From Bacteroidota bacterium (GTDB lineage Bacteria; Bacteroidota; Bacteroidia; Bacteroidales; P3), in NCBI GenBank assembly GCA_017860255.1, contig JAFNAR010000014.1:1-60198 (forward strand): a stretch of DNA of 60,198 bases, written 5' to 3'. The translations under genes were made by a program, and so were the position numbers. The notes under the pieces were generated by a model. It made no database searches. It was given only the letters and a program-made list of their open reading frames with translations, and was not told the DNA's origin. Within the stretch, counting starts at the first letter, position 1. Each line of letters begins with the position of its first letter. Below, piece after piece: positions 18,393 through 26,657 of the stretch.

Positions 18393-19439
18393 TTATGGTT
18401 GTACTACATTGACAAATCCTAAGCCCAAATCTTCAATATTACCCTCAACTACTTCTTTCCAGGTTGAGTAACTCCTTTTTACATGTAGACGACGTGAGGC
18501 AAAAATTCCAACCCCATTATTTACATTGGTATAAATTGGTCTTTCTGAAAGAGATATTTCAGGAGTATTGTTTTCCATATATGCTTTTAAATCTTCATTG
18601 CAAGCATAAACATAAAGTTCAAAGGTTGGTTCATCTAAAAGAAACTTTCTTTCTGCCACACCTCTTTTCCCAATCTTCTCTTTAATTTGAGAAAGAAATT
18701 CTCTTTCTGTTGCAATATATGAAATTGTTCTATCTGCATCAAAGAATGGATTTGAGACTGTAGAGAAATCAATAAAAATATGTTGCACTTGACCATTTTC
18801 AAGAAAACTAAATTTTATGGCAGGTTGATACAAACGTCCCATTATTCCCTTGGCAGTTAAAGATTGATTTATCCATTTGCATTCCAAAATGTTTTGTTTG
18901 AAGGGAACGCTATATTTGAATTCAAATCTACTATTTGAAGGTTCATTTACAGTATAATTTGCAACAAGTTTTGTTGTTGAAGTAACAACATTGCCTGTTT
19001 TTAGATTTTTGATAACAAGATAGTAAACAAAATCGGGGATTAGTTTTGTTGTTGTGTAATAAACTGGTGCAATATTGGAATAGAATCCACCTTCCGGTTT
19101 AGTGTAACTCTCTGTATAGTTTAAATATATTTTTTGTCTTGCATTATTGATAGTATCCCAGCCGGAAGACTCCCATTCATAGAATCCATAGAGGCTAACT
19201 TCCAATTCGTCTTGACGATAATAAATAGAGTCTTTTTGCTTTGCAAATTCTATATAGTTTCCTTCTCCAAGAAAACATTTCTGAACTCTTATAAAGTTGG
19301 TGTCAGCATCTTGATCTAAAACTCCATAAATAATGGTTGTTTCTTGCCATTTGCCATTGGGATCAAATTCTACATCACAAGAATTTAAAGTAACTATGCT
19401 TATGATAAGGGCAATAATAAGAGTTAAATTTTTTTTCAT
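18393..19439 (-). CDS. DUF4249-family lipoprotein
   Basis: A 348-residue lipoprotein. The signal segment MKKNLTLIIALIISIVTLNS is followed by Cys21. The mature start, DVEFDPNGKWQETTIIYGVLDQDAD, and then TNFIRVQKCFLGEGN, match the pattern of DUF4249, a Bacteroidetes family of outer-membrane-associated beta-rich lipoproteins. DUF4249 genes often lie next to a SusC-like TonB-dependent receptor, but none is found here. It has its own -7 element. It is transcribed in the same direction as tig, 95 bp upstream of it. Function unknown. Confidence 0.78.
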   Translation of the reverse strand: MKKNLTLIIALIISIVTLNSCDVEFDPNGKWQETTIIYGVLDQDADTNFIRVQKCFLGEGNYIEFAKQKDSIYYRQDELEVSLYGFYEWESSGWDTINNARQKIYLNYTESYTKPEGGFYSNIAPVYYTTTKLIPDFVYYLVIKNLKTGNVVTSTTKLVANYTVNEPSNSRFEFKYSVPFKQNILECKWINQSLTAKGIMGRLYQPAIKFSFLENGQVQHIFIDFSTVSNPFFDADRTISYIATEREFLSQIKEKIGKRGVAERKFLLDEPTFELYVYACNEDLKAYMENNTPEISLSERPIYTNVNNGVGIFASRRLHVKRSYSTWKEVVEGNIEDLGLGFVNVVQP

Positions 19440-19461
19440 GTTATTTATTAAGATTGAGTTG

Positions 19462-19469
19462 CAAAGGTA
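19462..19469 (-). promoter_or_regulatory. Putative DUF4249 lipoprotein promoter, -7 element
   Basis: Reads TACCTTTG on the minus strand, identical to the tig -7 element, 23 bp upstream of the ATG. Confidence 0.55.
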
Positions 19470-19519
19470 TTAAATAATTTGTTTTCTCACAAGAATTTTG
19501 GAGAAAGAGCAAAAATATG

Positions 19520-19527
19520 TAATTTTG
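19520..19527 (+). promoter_or_regulatory. Putative pyrK-pyrD promoter, -7 element
   Basis: TAATTTTG matches TAnnTTTG, 46 bp before the pyrK ATG. It is back to back with the divergent lipoprotein promoter. Confidence 0.6.
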
Positions 19528-19572
19528 CAAGTCAATCACCACTCAATTAGAGAGTATAAACACCCCAAATAA

Positions 19573-20331
19573 ATGAAATATTGTAAGGACTTTATAGTAG
19601 TAAAGAATGAGACAATAACACCTACACTATATATTTTAAGACTTCAATACCCCGAAACACTTCCAGAAATTAAACCAGGACAATTTGTTGAAATATTAGT
19701 TGAAGGAGAAAAAGATGTTTTTCTTAGAAGACCAATTTCTATTCATGATGTTGATAAAGAAAATAATCAAATTGCTCTTTTAGTTCAAGTTGTTGGCAAA
19801 GGAACTTCTCAATTATCAAAGCTTAAGGAAGGCGATAAACTTAATTTGATTTTCCCTTTAGGAAATGGTTTTACAGTAATGGGAAAGAGAGTTTTATTGG
19901 TAGGAGGAGGCTGTGGAGCAGCTCCACTTCTTTATTTGTTAAGAGTTCTCAAACAACAAAATATTAAATCGGATATTTTAATTGGTTGCAAAGACATAAA
20001 TCATTTGTTTAGCAAAAAAGAATATCAAGAACTTTCAAATCTTCATGTAACAACAGAAGATGGTTCTTTTGGAGAAAAAGGTTTTGTTACTGCTCACCCA
20101 ATTCTTAATGAAGACTTTGATGTTATCTATTGTTGTGGCCCAACTCCAATGATGAAGGCAATTTCTCAATATGCAAAACAAAGAAATATCCCTTGCTATG
20201 TTTCACTTGAACATAAAATGGCTTGTGGTATTGGTGTATGCTTATGTTGTGTTGCAGAAACTAATCAAGGCAATAAACGTACCTGCGTAACAGGACCAAT
20301 ATTTCTAACATCTGACCTTAAAGATTTTTAA
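19573..20331 (+). CDS. pyrK: Dihydroorotate dehydrogenase B, electron-transfer subunit
   Basis: An FAD and [2Fe-2S] subunit that moves electrons from PyrD to NAD+ in pyrimidine synthesis. The N-terminal FAD-binding beta-barrel includes RRPISIHDVD. The NAD-binding part has LLVGGGCGAAPLLYL. The C-terminal cluster segment CGIGVCLCC, with a further Cys in KRTCVTGP, supplies the [2Fe-2S] ligands. At 252 residues it is standard. It ends 3 bp before pyrD, so translation is probably coupled. Confidence 0.95.
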   Translation: MKYCKDFIVVKNETITPTLYILRLQYPETLPEIKPGQFVEILVEGEKDVFLRRPISIHDVDKENNQIALLVQVVGKGTSQLSKLKEGDKLNLIFPLGNGFTVMGKRVLLVGGGCGAAPLLYLLRVLKQQNIKSDILIGCKDINHLFSKKEYQELSNLHVTTEDGSFGEKGFVTAHPILNEDFDVIYCCGPTPMMKAISQYAKQRNIPCYVSLEHKMACGIGVCLCCVAETNQGNKRTCVTGPIFLTSDLKDF

Positions 20332-20334
20332 ACT

Positions 20335-21249
20335 ATGAATACATCCAAGCAATTAGAAGTACAAATCAAAGATATGGTGTTGAAAAACCCAGTAATGACA
20401 GCCTCAGGAACCTTTGGTTATGGTTACGATTTTGAAGATTTTATTAATTTGGATTCCTTAGGAGGTATTGTAGTTAAAGCAACAACCATTAAGGAAAGAA
20501 TGGGTAATCCATATCCAAGAATGGCAGAAACTCCTTCAGGAATGCTCAATACTGTTGGTTTGCAAAATAAGGGAGTTGATTATTTTTGTGATAATATATA
20601 CCAAAAAATTAAGGATAAGAACACTAATGTTGTTGTTAATGTTTCTGGCTCTACTTTGGAGGAATATGTTGAGGTTGCTTCTAAAATAAATACTTTAGAA
20701 AATATTCCAGCAATAGAGTTAAATGTTTCCTGTCCTAATGTTAAAGAAGGAGGAATGGCCTTTGGAACAAATAAAGATATGACCTTTAAGGTTGTTTCAG
20801 CAGTTAGAAAGGCTTATGATAAAACTCTAATTGTTAAGTTATCTCCAAATGTAACAAATATTGTTGAAATAGCAAAAGCTGCAGAAGATGCTGGAGCAGA
20901 TTCTCTTTCAATGATAAATACTCTTTTGGGAATGGCTGTTGATAGTGAAAAACGTCAACCATTGCTTTCAACAATAACTGGAGGACTTTCAGGTGCTGCA
21001 GTTAAACCAGTTGCCCTTCGTTGTGTTTGGCAAGTTGCCAAGCAAACAAAACTCCCTATAATTGGAATTGGAGGAATTATGAATGCTCAAGATGCAATTG
21101 AGTTTATTTTGGTTGGAGCAACAGCAATTGAAGTAGGAACTGCCAACTTCATTAATCCTTCAATAACAGAGGAAATTGTAAAAGGAATGGAAGACTATTT
21201 GCAAAGACATAATATTAAGCATATTTCTGAAATCAGAGGAGTTATATAG
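20335..21249 (+). CDS. pyrD: Dihydroorotate dehydrogenase B, catalytic subunit
   Basis: An FMN enzyme oxidising dihydroorotate to orotate in the cytoplasm, class 1B (NAD-linked through PyrK). Visible elements are KNPVMTASGTFGYG at the N-terminus, NTVGLQNKGVD, ELNVSCPNVKEGG with the class 1 active-site Cys, KLSPNV, and IGIGGIMNAQDAIEF near the C-terminus. At 304 residues it is full length. Pairing with pyrK 3 bp upstream confirms class 1B and fits an anaerobic lifestyle, since the enzyme does not need a quinone. Confidence 0.96.
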   Translation: MNTSKQLEVQIKDMVLKNPVMTASGTFGYGYDFEDFINLDSLGGIVVKATTIKERMGNPYPRMAETPSGMLNTVGLQNKGVDYFCDNIYQKIKDKNTNVVVNVSGSTLEEYVEVASKINTLENIPAIELNVSCPNVKEGGMAFGTNKDMTFKVVSAVRKAYDKTLIVKLSPNVTNIVEIAKAAEDAGADSLSMINTLLGMAVDSEKRQPLLSTITGGLSGAAVKPVALRCVWQVAKQTKLPIIGIGGIMNAQDAIEFILVGATAIEVGTANFINPSITEEIVKGMEDYLQRHNIKHISEIRGVI

Positions 21250-21316
21250 AGCAATTTTAAGTTAGGTTATAGCGTTTATTTTCCTAAATCCTAAATGTAT
21301 ATTCTAAATAAAAACT

Positions 21317-22138
21317 ATGAAGAAATATCTTGCTTTGATAATTATCACACCTTTAATATTTATGTTGTTTTCTTGTAAGAGTCAGCAAAATATTATTAAA
21401 CCTTCAAAAGAAAATAAACAAGAAAAGCCCAAAGAAATTAAGCAAGTAAAATCCAAAGAAGAGATTCTATTGGAAGGGATTAGTCTTGTCTCACCAGAAT
21501 TTAAAACACTTTCTTCCAAACTCTCAATAGAATATGAGGGTAATAGTTTTAGTGGCTCAATGAGAATGATTTCTGATAGTGCCATTTGGCTTTCTTTGGG
21601 AAAATTCGGCATTGAAGGAGTTAGAGTATTGCTAACAAAAGACACTGTGATGATGTTAAATAAGATAAATAGAGAATATTTTTTGGGAGGATATGAGTTT
21701 ATTTATGATTTGTTGGGATTTGGATTAAGCTATAATATGCTTCAATCAATTATTCTTGGGAAAGATTTTCAAAACTATGGTATTAATGATGTTAAGTATA
21801 GTAAGCAAGAGAATTTAATTGTTTTTGAATTTGAAAAAAGGCAAAGCAAACAAAATGCTCAAAACTTCCCACAACTAAAACAAAAAATCTATTTAGATAC
21901 AATGCTTAATGTTGTCAATCGTAACTACTTTGAACTCTTTAATTCAAAACAAAAAATGGATATCTACTATTCAACCTACCTTCCTTTTAATAAAATTAAG
22001 CTTCCACAAACAATAAATGTAATTATGTTCTCGAATAAAACATATAAGGTAAATCTAAAGTTTGAAAAACAAAAACTTAACGATAAATTAGAAATGCCTT
22101 TCTCAATTCCCAAGACCTATTCAAGAATGACCCTCTAA
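21317..22138 (+). CDS. DUF4292-family lipoprotein
   Basis: A 273-residue lipoprotein. The signal segment MKKYLALIIITPLIFMLFS ends at Cys20. A Lys/Glu-rich linker follows (about 24-50), then a beta-rich domain with SSKLSIEYEGNSFSGSMRMISDSAIWLS and GVRVLLTKDTVMMLNKINREYF, split by short turns. This is the pattern of DUF4292, found across Bacteroidetes. The fold recalls LolA/LolB-like lipoprotein carriers, but that link is my inference. It is 67 bp after pyrD and might share its transcript. No terminator is seen after the stop. Confidence 0.78.
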   Translation: MKKYLALIIITPLIFMLFSCKSQQNIIKPSKENKQEKPKEIKQVKSKEEILLEGISLVSPEFKTLSSKLSIEYEGNSFSGSMRMISDSAIWLSLGKFGIEGVRVLLTKDTVMMLNKINREYFLGGYEFIYDLLGFGLSYNMLQSIILGKDFQNYGINDVKYSKQENLIVFEFEKRQSKQNAQNFPQLKQKIYLDTMLNVVNRNYFELFNSKQKMDIYYSTYLPFNKIKLPQTINVIMFSNKTYKVNLKFEKQKLNDKLEMPFSIPKTYSRMTL

Positions 22139-22253
22139 TTCCAAAAAGTTATTCAAAACAAAGAAAATCACAGTTTATAAATATCAAATTGTAGGTGAAT
22201 TTTTTATTTATAAATTCTCTCAAAAATATGTTTGTTTATCAAGAAAAATTTCG

Positions 22254-22261
22254 TATATTTG
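22254..22261 (+). promoter_or_regulatory. Putative -7 element upstream of the phased repeat block
   Basis: TATATTTG matches TAnnTTTG and is followed by GC, as in the stronger promoters here. No gene begins soon after. A transcript from it would run through the repeats at 22333-22468 toward mraZ. Confidence 0.4.
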
Positions 22262-22332
22262 CATTATTAAATCAATAATACTTAGTTCTCTAAGTTTCTA
22301 AACAAAAATCCCTCATAAAATTCATTTAAAAA

Positions 22333-22378
22333 AAAGATGCACATCTTTTGCATTGAAAGATGCACATCTTTCGCATAA
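22333..22378. repeat. Two 23-bp units carrying a 16-nt inverted repeat
   Basis: AAAGATGCACATCTTT occurs at 22333-22348 and 22356-22371, each followed by a 7-nt segment (TGCATTG, CGCATAA). The period is 23 bp. The arms AAAGATG / CATCTTT pair around a 2-nt centre. The next bases (AAAGTCC) begin like a third unit and lead into a different set of words. Confidence 0.85.
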
Positions 22379-22384
22379 AAAGTC

Positions 22385-22468
22385 CTTGATTACGTAGAAT
22401 TATGTCTTGATTAATTGAAAATATATCAAGATTACGCAGAAATATATCAAGGATATTTTTGAATATAA
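22385..22468. repeat. Four degenerate 21-bp units
   Basis: Four consecutive 21-bp segments begin at 22385, 22406, 22427 and 22448, with CTTGATTA, CTTGATTA, CAAGATTA and CAAGGATA. Units 1 and 3 share GATTACG-AGAA. The CTTGAT word of the first two units becomes its reverse complement ATCAAG across the last two, giving an overall dyad. It directly follows the 23-bp units and lies 300 bp upstream of mraZ. The remaining gap to 22640 is AT-rich with nothing further recognised. Confidence 0.7.
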
Positions 22469-22640
22469 GGCATAAAATTTCCCTAAAAGAAGTTTATTTT
22501 CAGGTAATAGGAGATAAATATCTTTTTTTTAGCTTATTTCATCTCCCATTTTAAATAATAATCACTTTTCCTCTTTTTTTCTTTCCCAATTTCCCTTTTT
22601 CGCTGTTAATAACTAATGTTTTAAATAATGTAACATTAAT

Positions 22641-22648
22641 TATTTTTG
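22641..22648 (+). promoter_or_regulatory. Putative distal dcw promoter, -7 element
   Basis: TATTTTTG matches TAnnTTTG. Its predicted start site falls just before the first group of MraZ-like TGG boxes. Confidence 0.55.
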
Positions 22649-22658
22649 TACGTATTAC

Positions 22659-22724
22659 TGGAAAAAATGGGATTAATTGGGATAAAAAAGAAAAAAAGTT
22701 ACTAACAATTGGGAGTTTTTGGAA
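22659..22724 (+). promoter_or_regulatory. Candidate MraZ operator (TGGGA repeats)
   Basis: TGGRA boxes occur at 22659-22663 (TGGAA), 22668-22672 (TGGGA), 22678-22682 (TGGGA), 22710-22714 (TGGGA) and 22720-22724 (TGGAA). They are spaced 9-10 bp within each group. MraZ of other bacteria binds direct TGGG-containing repeats at about 10-bp spacing in front of its own gene. Here one group lies downstream of the distal -7 element and the other just upstream of the proximal one, as expected for autoregulation of the dcw cluster. Confidence 0.65.
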
Positions 22725-22733
22725 TTTTTATTG

Positions 22734-22741
22734 TAATTTTG
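22734..22741 (+). promoter_or_regulatory. Putative proximal mraZ promoter, -7 element
   Basis: TAATTTTG matches TAnnTTTG, 28 bp before the mraZ ATG and directly downstream of the second pair of TGG boxes. Confidence 0.6.
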
Positions 22742-22768
22742 AACACTGAATATAAATAGGAGAAAATT

Positions 22769-23212
22769 ATGTCATCAATTATCGGTATAGAAAACTGCAA
22801 AGTAGATACAACAGGGCGTTTCAAGCTTCCTGTTGCATTGAAGAAACAGCTTTCCATTACTGATGATCTGAGATTTGTTGTAAGATGCTCCATTTACAAT
22901 AGGTGTTTAGAATTATTTACCTACCAATCCTTCCAGAATGAAGTTGCAAGTCTTAAGGCTAAGCTTAATCTTTATGATCCAAAAGCTAAGAGACTTTTCA
23001 GAAAATTAACAGAATCAAACATCGTTGAATTGGATTCTTCAGACAGATTTCTAATTCCTAAGGAGCAACGCACAATGGCAAATATTGATAAGGATATTGT
23101 TATTGTCAGTGCGGCCTCTTGTATGGAAATTTGGGATACTTCTATTTATAATTCAATAGATAATGATGGATTTGATTATGTTAAAGCAGCAGAAGAATTA
23201 CTTAAAGACTGA
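22769..23212 (+). CDS. mraZ: Transcriptional regulator MraZ
   Basis: A DNA-binding regulator at the head of the division/cell-wall cluster. It has two SpoVT/AbrB-like swapped-hairpin repeats: CKVDTTGRFKLPVALKKQL (about 10-28) and NIVELDSSDRFLIPKEQR (about 89-106). At 147 residues it is the usual length. The known family acts as a ring-shaped oligomer binding repeated TGGG boxes upstream of itself, and such boxes are present at 22659-22724. It overlaps the following rsmH gene by roughly 35-50 bp, depending on the rsmH start. Confidence 0.93.
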   Translation: MSSIIGIENCKVDTTGRFKLPVALKKQLSITDDLRFVVRCSIYNRCLELFTYQSFQNEVASLKAKLNLYDPKAKRLFRKLTESNIVELDSSDRFLIPKEQRTMANIDKDIVIVSAASCMEIWDTSIYNSIDNDGFDYVKAAEELLKD

Positions 23213-24107
23213 TTACCATAATCCGGTAATGCTTAAAGAGTGTTTGGATGGTTTGAACATCAATCCAAAGGGACATTATGTTGATGTAACTTTTGGTGGT
23301 GGCGGACATTCTCGCGCTATTTTGGATTTGCTGGATGAGGATGGTCGTTTGTATGCTTTTGATAGAGACAATGATGCAAAAAGAAATATAATTGAGGATT
23401 CAAGGTTTGTCTTTATTGATGATAATTATTCTGCACTTAATGATAATCTAAGACTTTATAGAGAATTTGAAATAGATGGTATTTTGGCAGACTTGGGAAT
23501 TTCTTCTTTTCAAATAGATACTCCTGAGCGTGGTTTTTCAACTCGTTTTGATGCACCATTGGACTTGAGAATGAACAAAAAGCAAGTTTTAAGTGCTAAG
23601 GAAATAATTAATCAATTTGAAAAAGAAGACCTTAAAAGAATATTCAAATCTTATGGAGAGCTTACAAATGCCAGTTTGATAGCCAAGAAGATTATTGACC
23701 AAAGATCATTAAATCCTATAGATACAACCTTCCAGCTTAAAGACTTGCTTATGCCTTTGGCTCCAAAAAATCAAGAGAATAAATTCTTTGCTATGGTTTT
23801 TCAAGCCTTAAGAATAGAGGTTAATGATGAACTTGGAAGTTTGAAAAAGATGTTGGAACAAAGTGCTGACCTGCTAAAACCAAATGGAAGATTAGTTGTT
23901 ATGAGTTACCATTCTTTAGAAGATAGATTAGTTAAGAACTTTATGAAGTATGGAAATTTTGAGGCTCAACCAATGAAAGATTTCTATGGAAATTTACTTT
24001 CCCCATTAGAAATGATAACCAGAAAACCTGTTGAAGCAAGCTCTGAGGAACAAAACGAAAATCCTCGTTCACGTAGTGCAAAACTAAGAATTGCTGTCAA
24101 GAAATGA
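23178..24107 (+). CDS. rsmH: 16S rRNA (cytosine-1402-N4)-methyltransferase RsmH
   Basis: Methylates C1402 in the ribosomal P site with SAM. Motif I is VDVTFGGGGHSRAIL. ADLGISSFQID, FSTRFDAPLDLRMN and VMSYHSLEDRLVK follow, all characteristic of MraW/RsmH. Start choice is uncertain: in-frame ATGs at 23163, 23166 and 23178 all lie inside mraZ, and conserved sequence begins only at YHNPVMLKECL. I take 23178 because it gives the smallest overlap. The 3' end overlaps ftsL by 4 bp (ATGA). Confidence 0.94.
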   Translation: MLKQQKNYLKTDYHNPVMLKECLDGLNINPKGHYVDVTFGGGGHSRAILDLLDEDGRLYAFDRDNDAKRNIIEDSRFVFIDDNYSALNDNLRLYREFEIDGILADLGISSFQIDTPERGFSTRFDAPLDLRMNKKQVLSAKEIINQFEKEDLKRIFKSYGELTNASLIAKKIIDQRSLNPIDTTFQLKDLLMPLAPKNQENKFFAMVFQALRIEVNDELGSLKKMLEQSADLLKPNGRLVVMSYHSLEDRLVKNFMKYGNFEAQPMKDFYGNLLSPLEMITRKPVEASSEEQNENPRSRSAKLRIAVKK

Positions 24108-24451
24108 AAAAGAAAAATATTAAAACTAAGGATTTTATTGATGGAACTTTTTTAGTAAAGCAAAGTTTTATTGGCTGGTTGCCAGTTATATTCTTGGTTT
24201 TAATTCTTATCATTTTATATATAACAAACAGGTATAATATTGAAAAAACAGCTAAAGAAATTGATAAGTTGGAAACAGAGATAGAGTATTTGCAAAAGAA
24301 ACATTCCGAACAGAAGGGATTATATCAAAAGCAAACTCAAATGTTGGAACTTGAAAAGGTTTTAGCAGAAAAAGGTATTAAGGTAAGTAAGGAAGAACAA
24401 AAGCAAATTATTCTAATTCCTGAAAATTCAAATAACAAAAAAGAAGACTAA
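24104..24451 (+). CDS. ftsL: FtsL-like cell-division protein
   Basis: A small bitopic protein of 115 residues in the ftsL position. It has a cytoplasmic basic N-terminus, one transmembrane segment (about 26-42, LPVIFLVLILIILYI) and a periplasmic coiled coil (about 47-85, rich in Lys/Glu/Leu heptads). FtsL family members bridge the divisome through such a coiled coil with FtsB/DivIC and FtsQ. Primary sequence is poorly conserved in the family, so the call rests on topology, size and position. Its start overlaps the rsmH stop in ATGA. Confidence 0.82.
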   Translation: MKKKNIKTKDFIDGTFLVKQSFIGWLPVIFLVLILIILYITNRYNIEKTAKEIDKLETEIEYLQKKHSEQKGLYQKQTQMLELEKVLAEKGIKVSKEEQKQIILIPENSNNKKED

Positions 24452-24473
24452 GAATAGTTAGGTATAAATAGAA

Positions 24474-26654
24474 ATGGAAGGCGATAAAAAAGATATAATG
24501 TTTAGATTCTTTTGGGTATATGCAATTATACTCTTAGGATTTCTATGCGTTTTAGGTAGAATCGCCTATATACAAATTGTTGAAGGAAGTTTTTGGAAGA
24601 AACTTGCAGAAGAAAGATATGTGGAATTGCGTCCTGTTAAGGCAAAAAGAGGAAGCATATATAGCATTGATTCTGATAGTGGAGAGTTGTTGATGGTGGC
24701 AACCGATGTGCCAAAATATGATGTTTATATAGATTTGGGATATACCTACTTAATTGATCCAAAAACTAAACAAAAGAAAAGAGAAAGAGTAATTGCTGAT
24801 AGTATTTACAAAAAGGATATGCCTTTGCTTTGTGAAAATATGGCAAAATTATTCTACGGACAAAATGATTCAAAGACCAAGAATGAGTATAGAGAGTATC
24901 TGAATAAGTTTAGAAGAATGGGAAAGGGGAATCGTTATGTGCTTCTTCAAAAAAATATTACTCTTGAGCAATGGGAAAAGTTTCGTAAATTTCCTTTAAT
25001 TTCTAAAGAAAAAGTTAGAAAATCAAAATCAACAGGTAAGATAGTTCACTCAGGGAAGTTCTTCCTTACTAACTATATAAATGTTGTAGAAAGAAATGTT
25101 AGATATTATCCTTATTATCCAATGGCTCGTCGTACAATTGGAGTTCCTGTTTCTGGATGTGATACTTGTTATGATGGAATAGACGGATATTATTCAAAAT
25201 TTTTAGCAGGAGAAACTGGAGTAAGAAAAGAAAAGAAAATAAATCCAGGCATTTGGATACCAGTTGATGACAATGAACAAATTAAAGCAATTGATGGACA
25301 AGATATAGTAACTACTATTGATGTGCGTTTGCAAGAATTGGCAGAAAATAGTTTGAGAAAATGTTTGGACTCAAATGATGCACAAAGTGGTTGTGTAATT
25401 CTTATGGAAGTAAAGACAGGTTATGTTCGCGCAATTGCTTCACTTCAAAAGAATAAAGATGGAGAATATGCTGAAAATTCAAATATTGCAATAAGTAGTT
25501 ATTTTGAGCCTGGCTCAACTTTTAAGACAATTAGTGCAATGCTCTATTTAGATAAGGGATTGATAGATTCAAGTTCTGTTGTTCCAACTTTTGAAAAGCG
25601 ATTCCCTGGAGCAAGAACAGATATCAGAGATGTGGGTAAGGTAAATCATGGTAGAGTTAGTTTTGCACGAGCAATGGAAATGTCTTCCAATGTTGGTTTA
25701 AGTCAAGTTGTTTATGATAATTATATTTCTAAAGGTAAAAGAACACAGTTTGGAAAAGACTTGATGGATTATTTCTTCTACGATAGGTTGAATATGGATA
25801 TAAAGATAGAAGAACCTAAACCATACATTAATCAAAAAGGAACTTCTGTTGATGATATTCTTCGTCTAAGTTTTGGATATGTTACTGTAATGACTCCAAT
25901 GCAATTACTTACTTTCTATAATGGAATCGCAAATAATGGAGTAATGGTTAAGCCAATGTTTGTTTCTAATGTATTGAAAGATGGACAAACGATAAAGACA
26001 TTTAAGCCTATTGTTATTAAAGAAAAGATGTGTAAGAAAGAAACATTATTAATCTTACAAGATATATTAAAAAGAGTTGTTGAGAAAGGAACAGGTAAAA
26101 GACTTTCAAAAACTTCTTACGGAATAGCAGGTAAAACAGGTACAGCTGAGATTGGTTACAGTAAAAAGGGGATTGTTGCAATTCAACATAGGGCTTCATT
26201 TGCAGGATATTTTCCGACAGACGACCCTCAATATTCTTGTATAGTTGTTGTATCAGAACCTCAAAAAAATGCAACTCACGGAGGAGATTTGGCTGCACCT
26301 GTATTTAGAGATCTTTCAGATAGAGTTGTGGGAACAAGAATTACATATAAACAAAAAACATCCTCATTACAAAAACAAGCTCCTACTTACGTAAAAGGAA
26401 ATATTGAAAACTACAACAAATTCTGTCAAAATATAGGTTTGAAGAATAATAAGATAGAATCAAATTGGAATCCAAATAAAGAAATAAAAACTATTCCAAA
26501 TGTTGTAGGAATGACTATTCGTGATGCTAAGTATTTGTTAGAAAAACAAGGTTTAATAGTAACTTTTGAAGGAAAAGGAAAGGTTGTTAGCCAATCAATT
26601 GCTTCTGGCAGTAGTTTTAGAAAAGGGAATAAAATACATCTTAACTTGAATTAG
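24474..26654 (+). CDS. ftsI: Septal penicillin-binding protein (FtsI/PBP3) with PASTA domain
   Basis: A class B transpeptidase that crosslinks septal peptidoglycan. One N-terminal membrane anchor (about 10-30) is followed by the dimerisation domain (RPVKAKRGSIYS at 53-64). The transpeptidase has the catalytic triad motifs S348-T-F-K351, S404-S-N406 and K554-T-G556. A C-terminal PASTA domain occupies about 672-726 (IPNVVGMTIRDAKYLLEKQG). At 726 residues it is longer than E. coli FtsI because of the PASTA tail, as usual in Bacteroidetes. It lies 22 bp after ftsL and 3 bp before murE. Confidence 0.95.
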   Translation: MEGDKKDIMFRFFWVYAIILLGFLCVLGRIAYIQIVEGSFWKKLAEERYVELRPVKAKRGSIYSIDSDSGELLMVATDVPKYDVYIDLGYTYLIDPKTKQKKRERVIADSIYKKDMPLLCENMAKLFYGQNDSKTKNEYREYLNKFRRMGKGNRYVLLQKNITLEQWEKFRKFPLISKEKVRKSKSTGKIVHSGKFFLTNYINVVERNVRYYPYYPMARRTIGVPVSGCDTCYDGIDGYYSKFLAGETGVRKEKKINPGIWIPVDDNEQIKAIDGQDIVTTIDVRLQELAENSLRKCLDSNDAQSGCVILMEVKTGYVRAIASLQKNKDGEYAENSNIAISSYFEPGSTFKTISAMLYLDKGLIDSSSVVPTFEKRFPGARTDIRDVGKVNHGRVSFARAMEMSSNVGLSQVVYDNYISKGKRTQFGKDLMDYFFYDRLNMDIKIEEPKPYINQKGTSVDDILRLSFGYVTVMTPMQLLTFYNGIANNGVMVKPMFVSNVLKDGQTIKTFKPIVIKEKMCKKETLLILQDILKRVVEKGTGKRLSKTSYGIAGKTGTAEIGYSKKGIVAIQHRASFAGYFPTDDPQYSCIVVVSEPQKNATHGGDLAAPVFRDLSDRVVGTRITYKQKTSSLQKQAPTYVKGNIENYNKFCQNIGLKNNKIESNWNPNKEIKTIPNVVGMTIRDAKYLLEKQGLIVTFEGKGKVVSQSIASGSSFRKGNKIHLNLN

Positions 26655-26657
26655 ATA

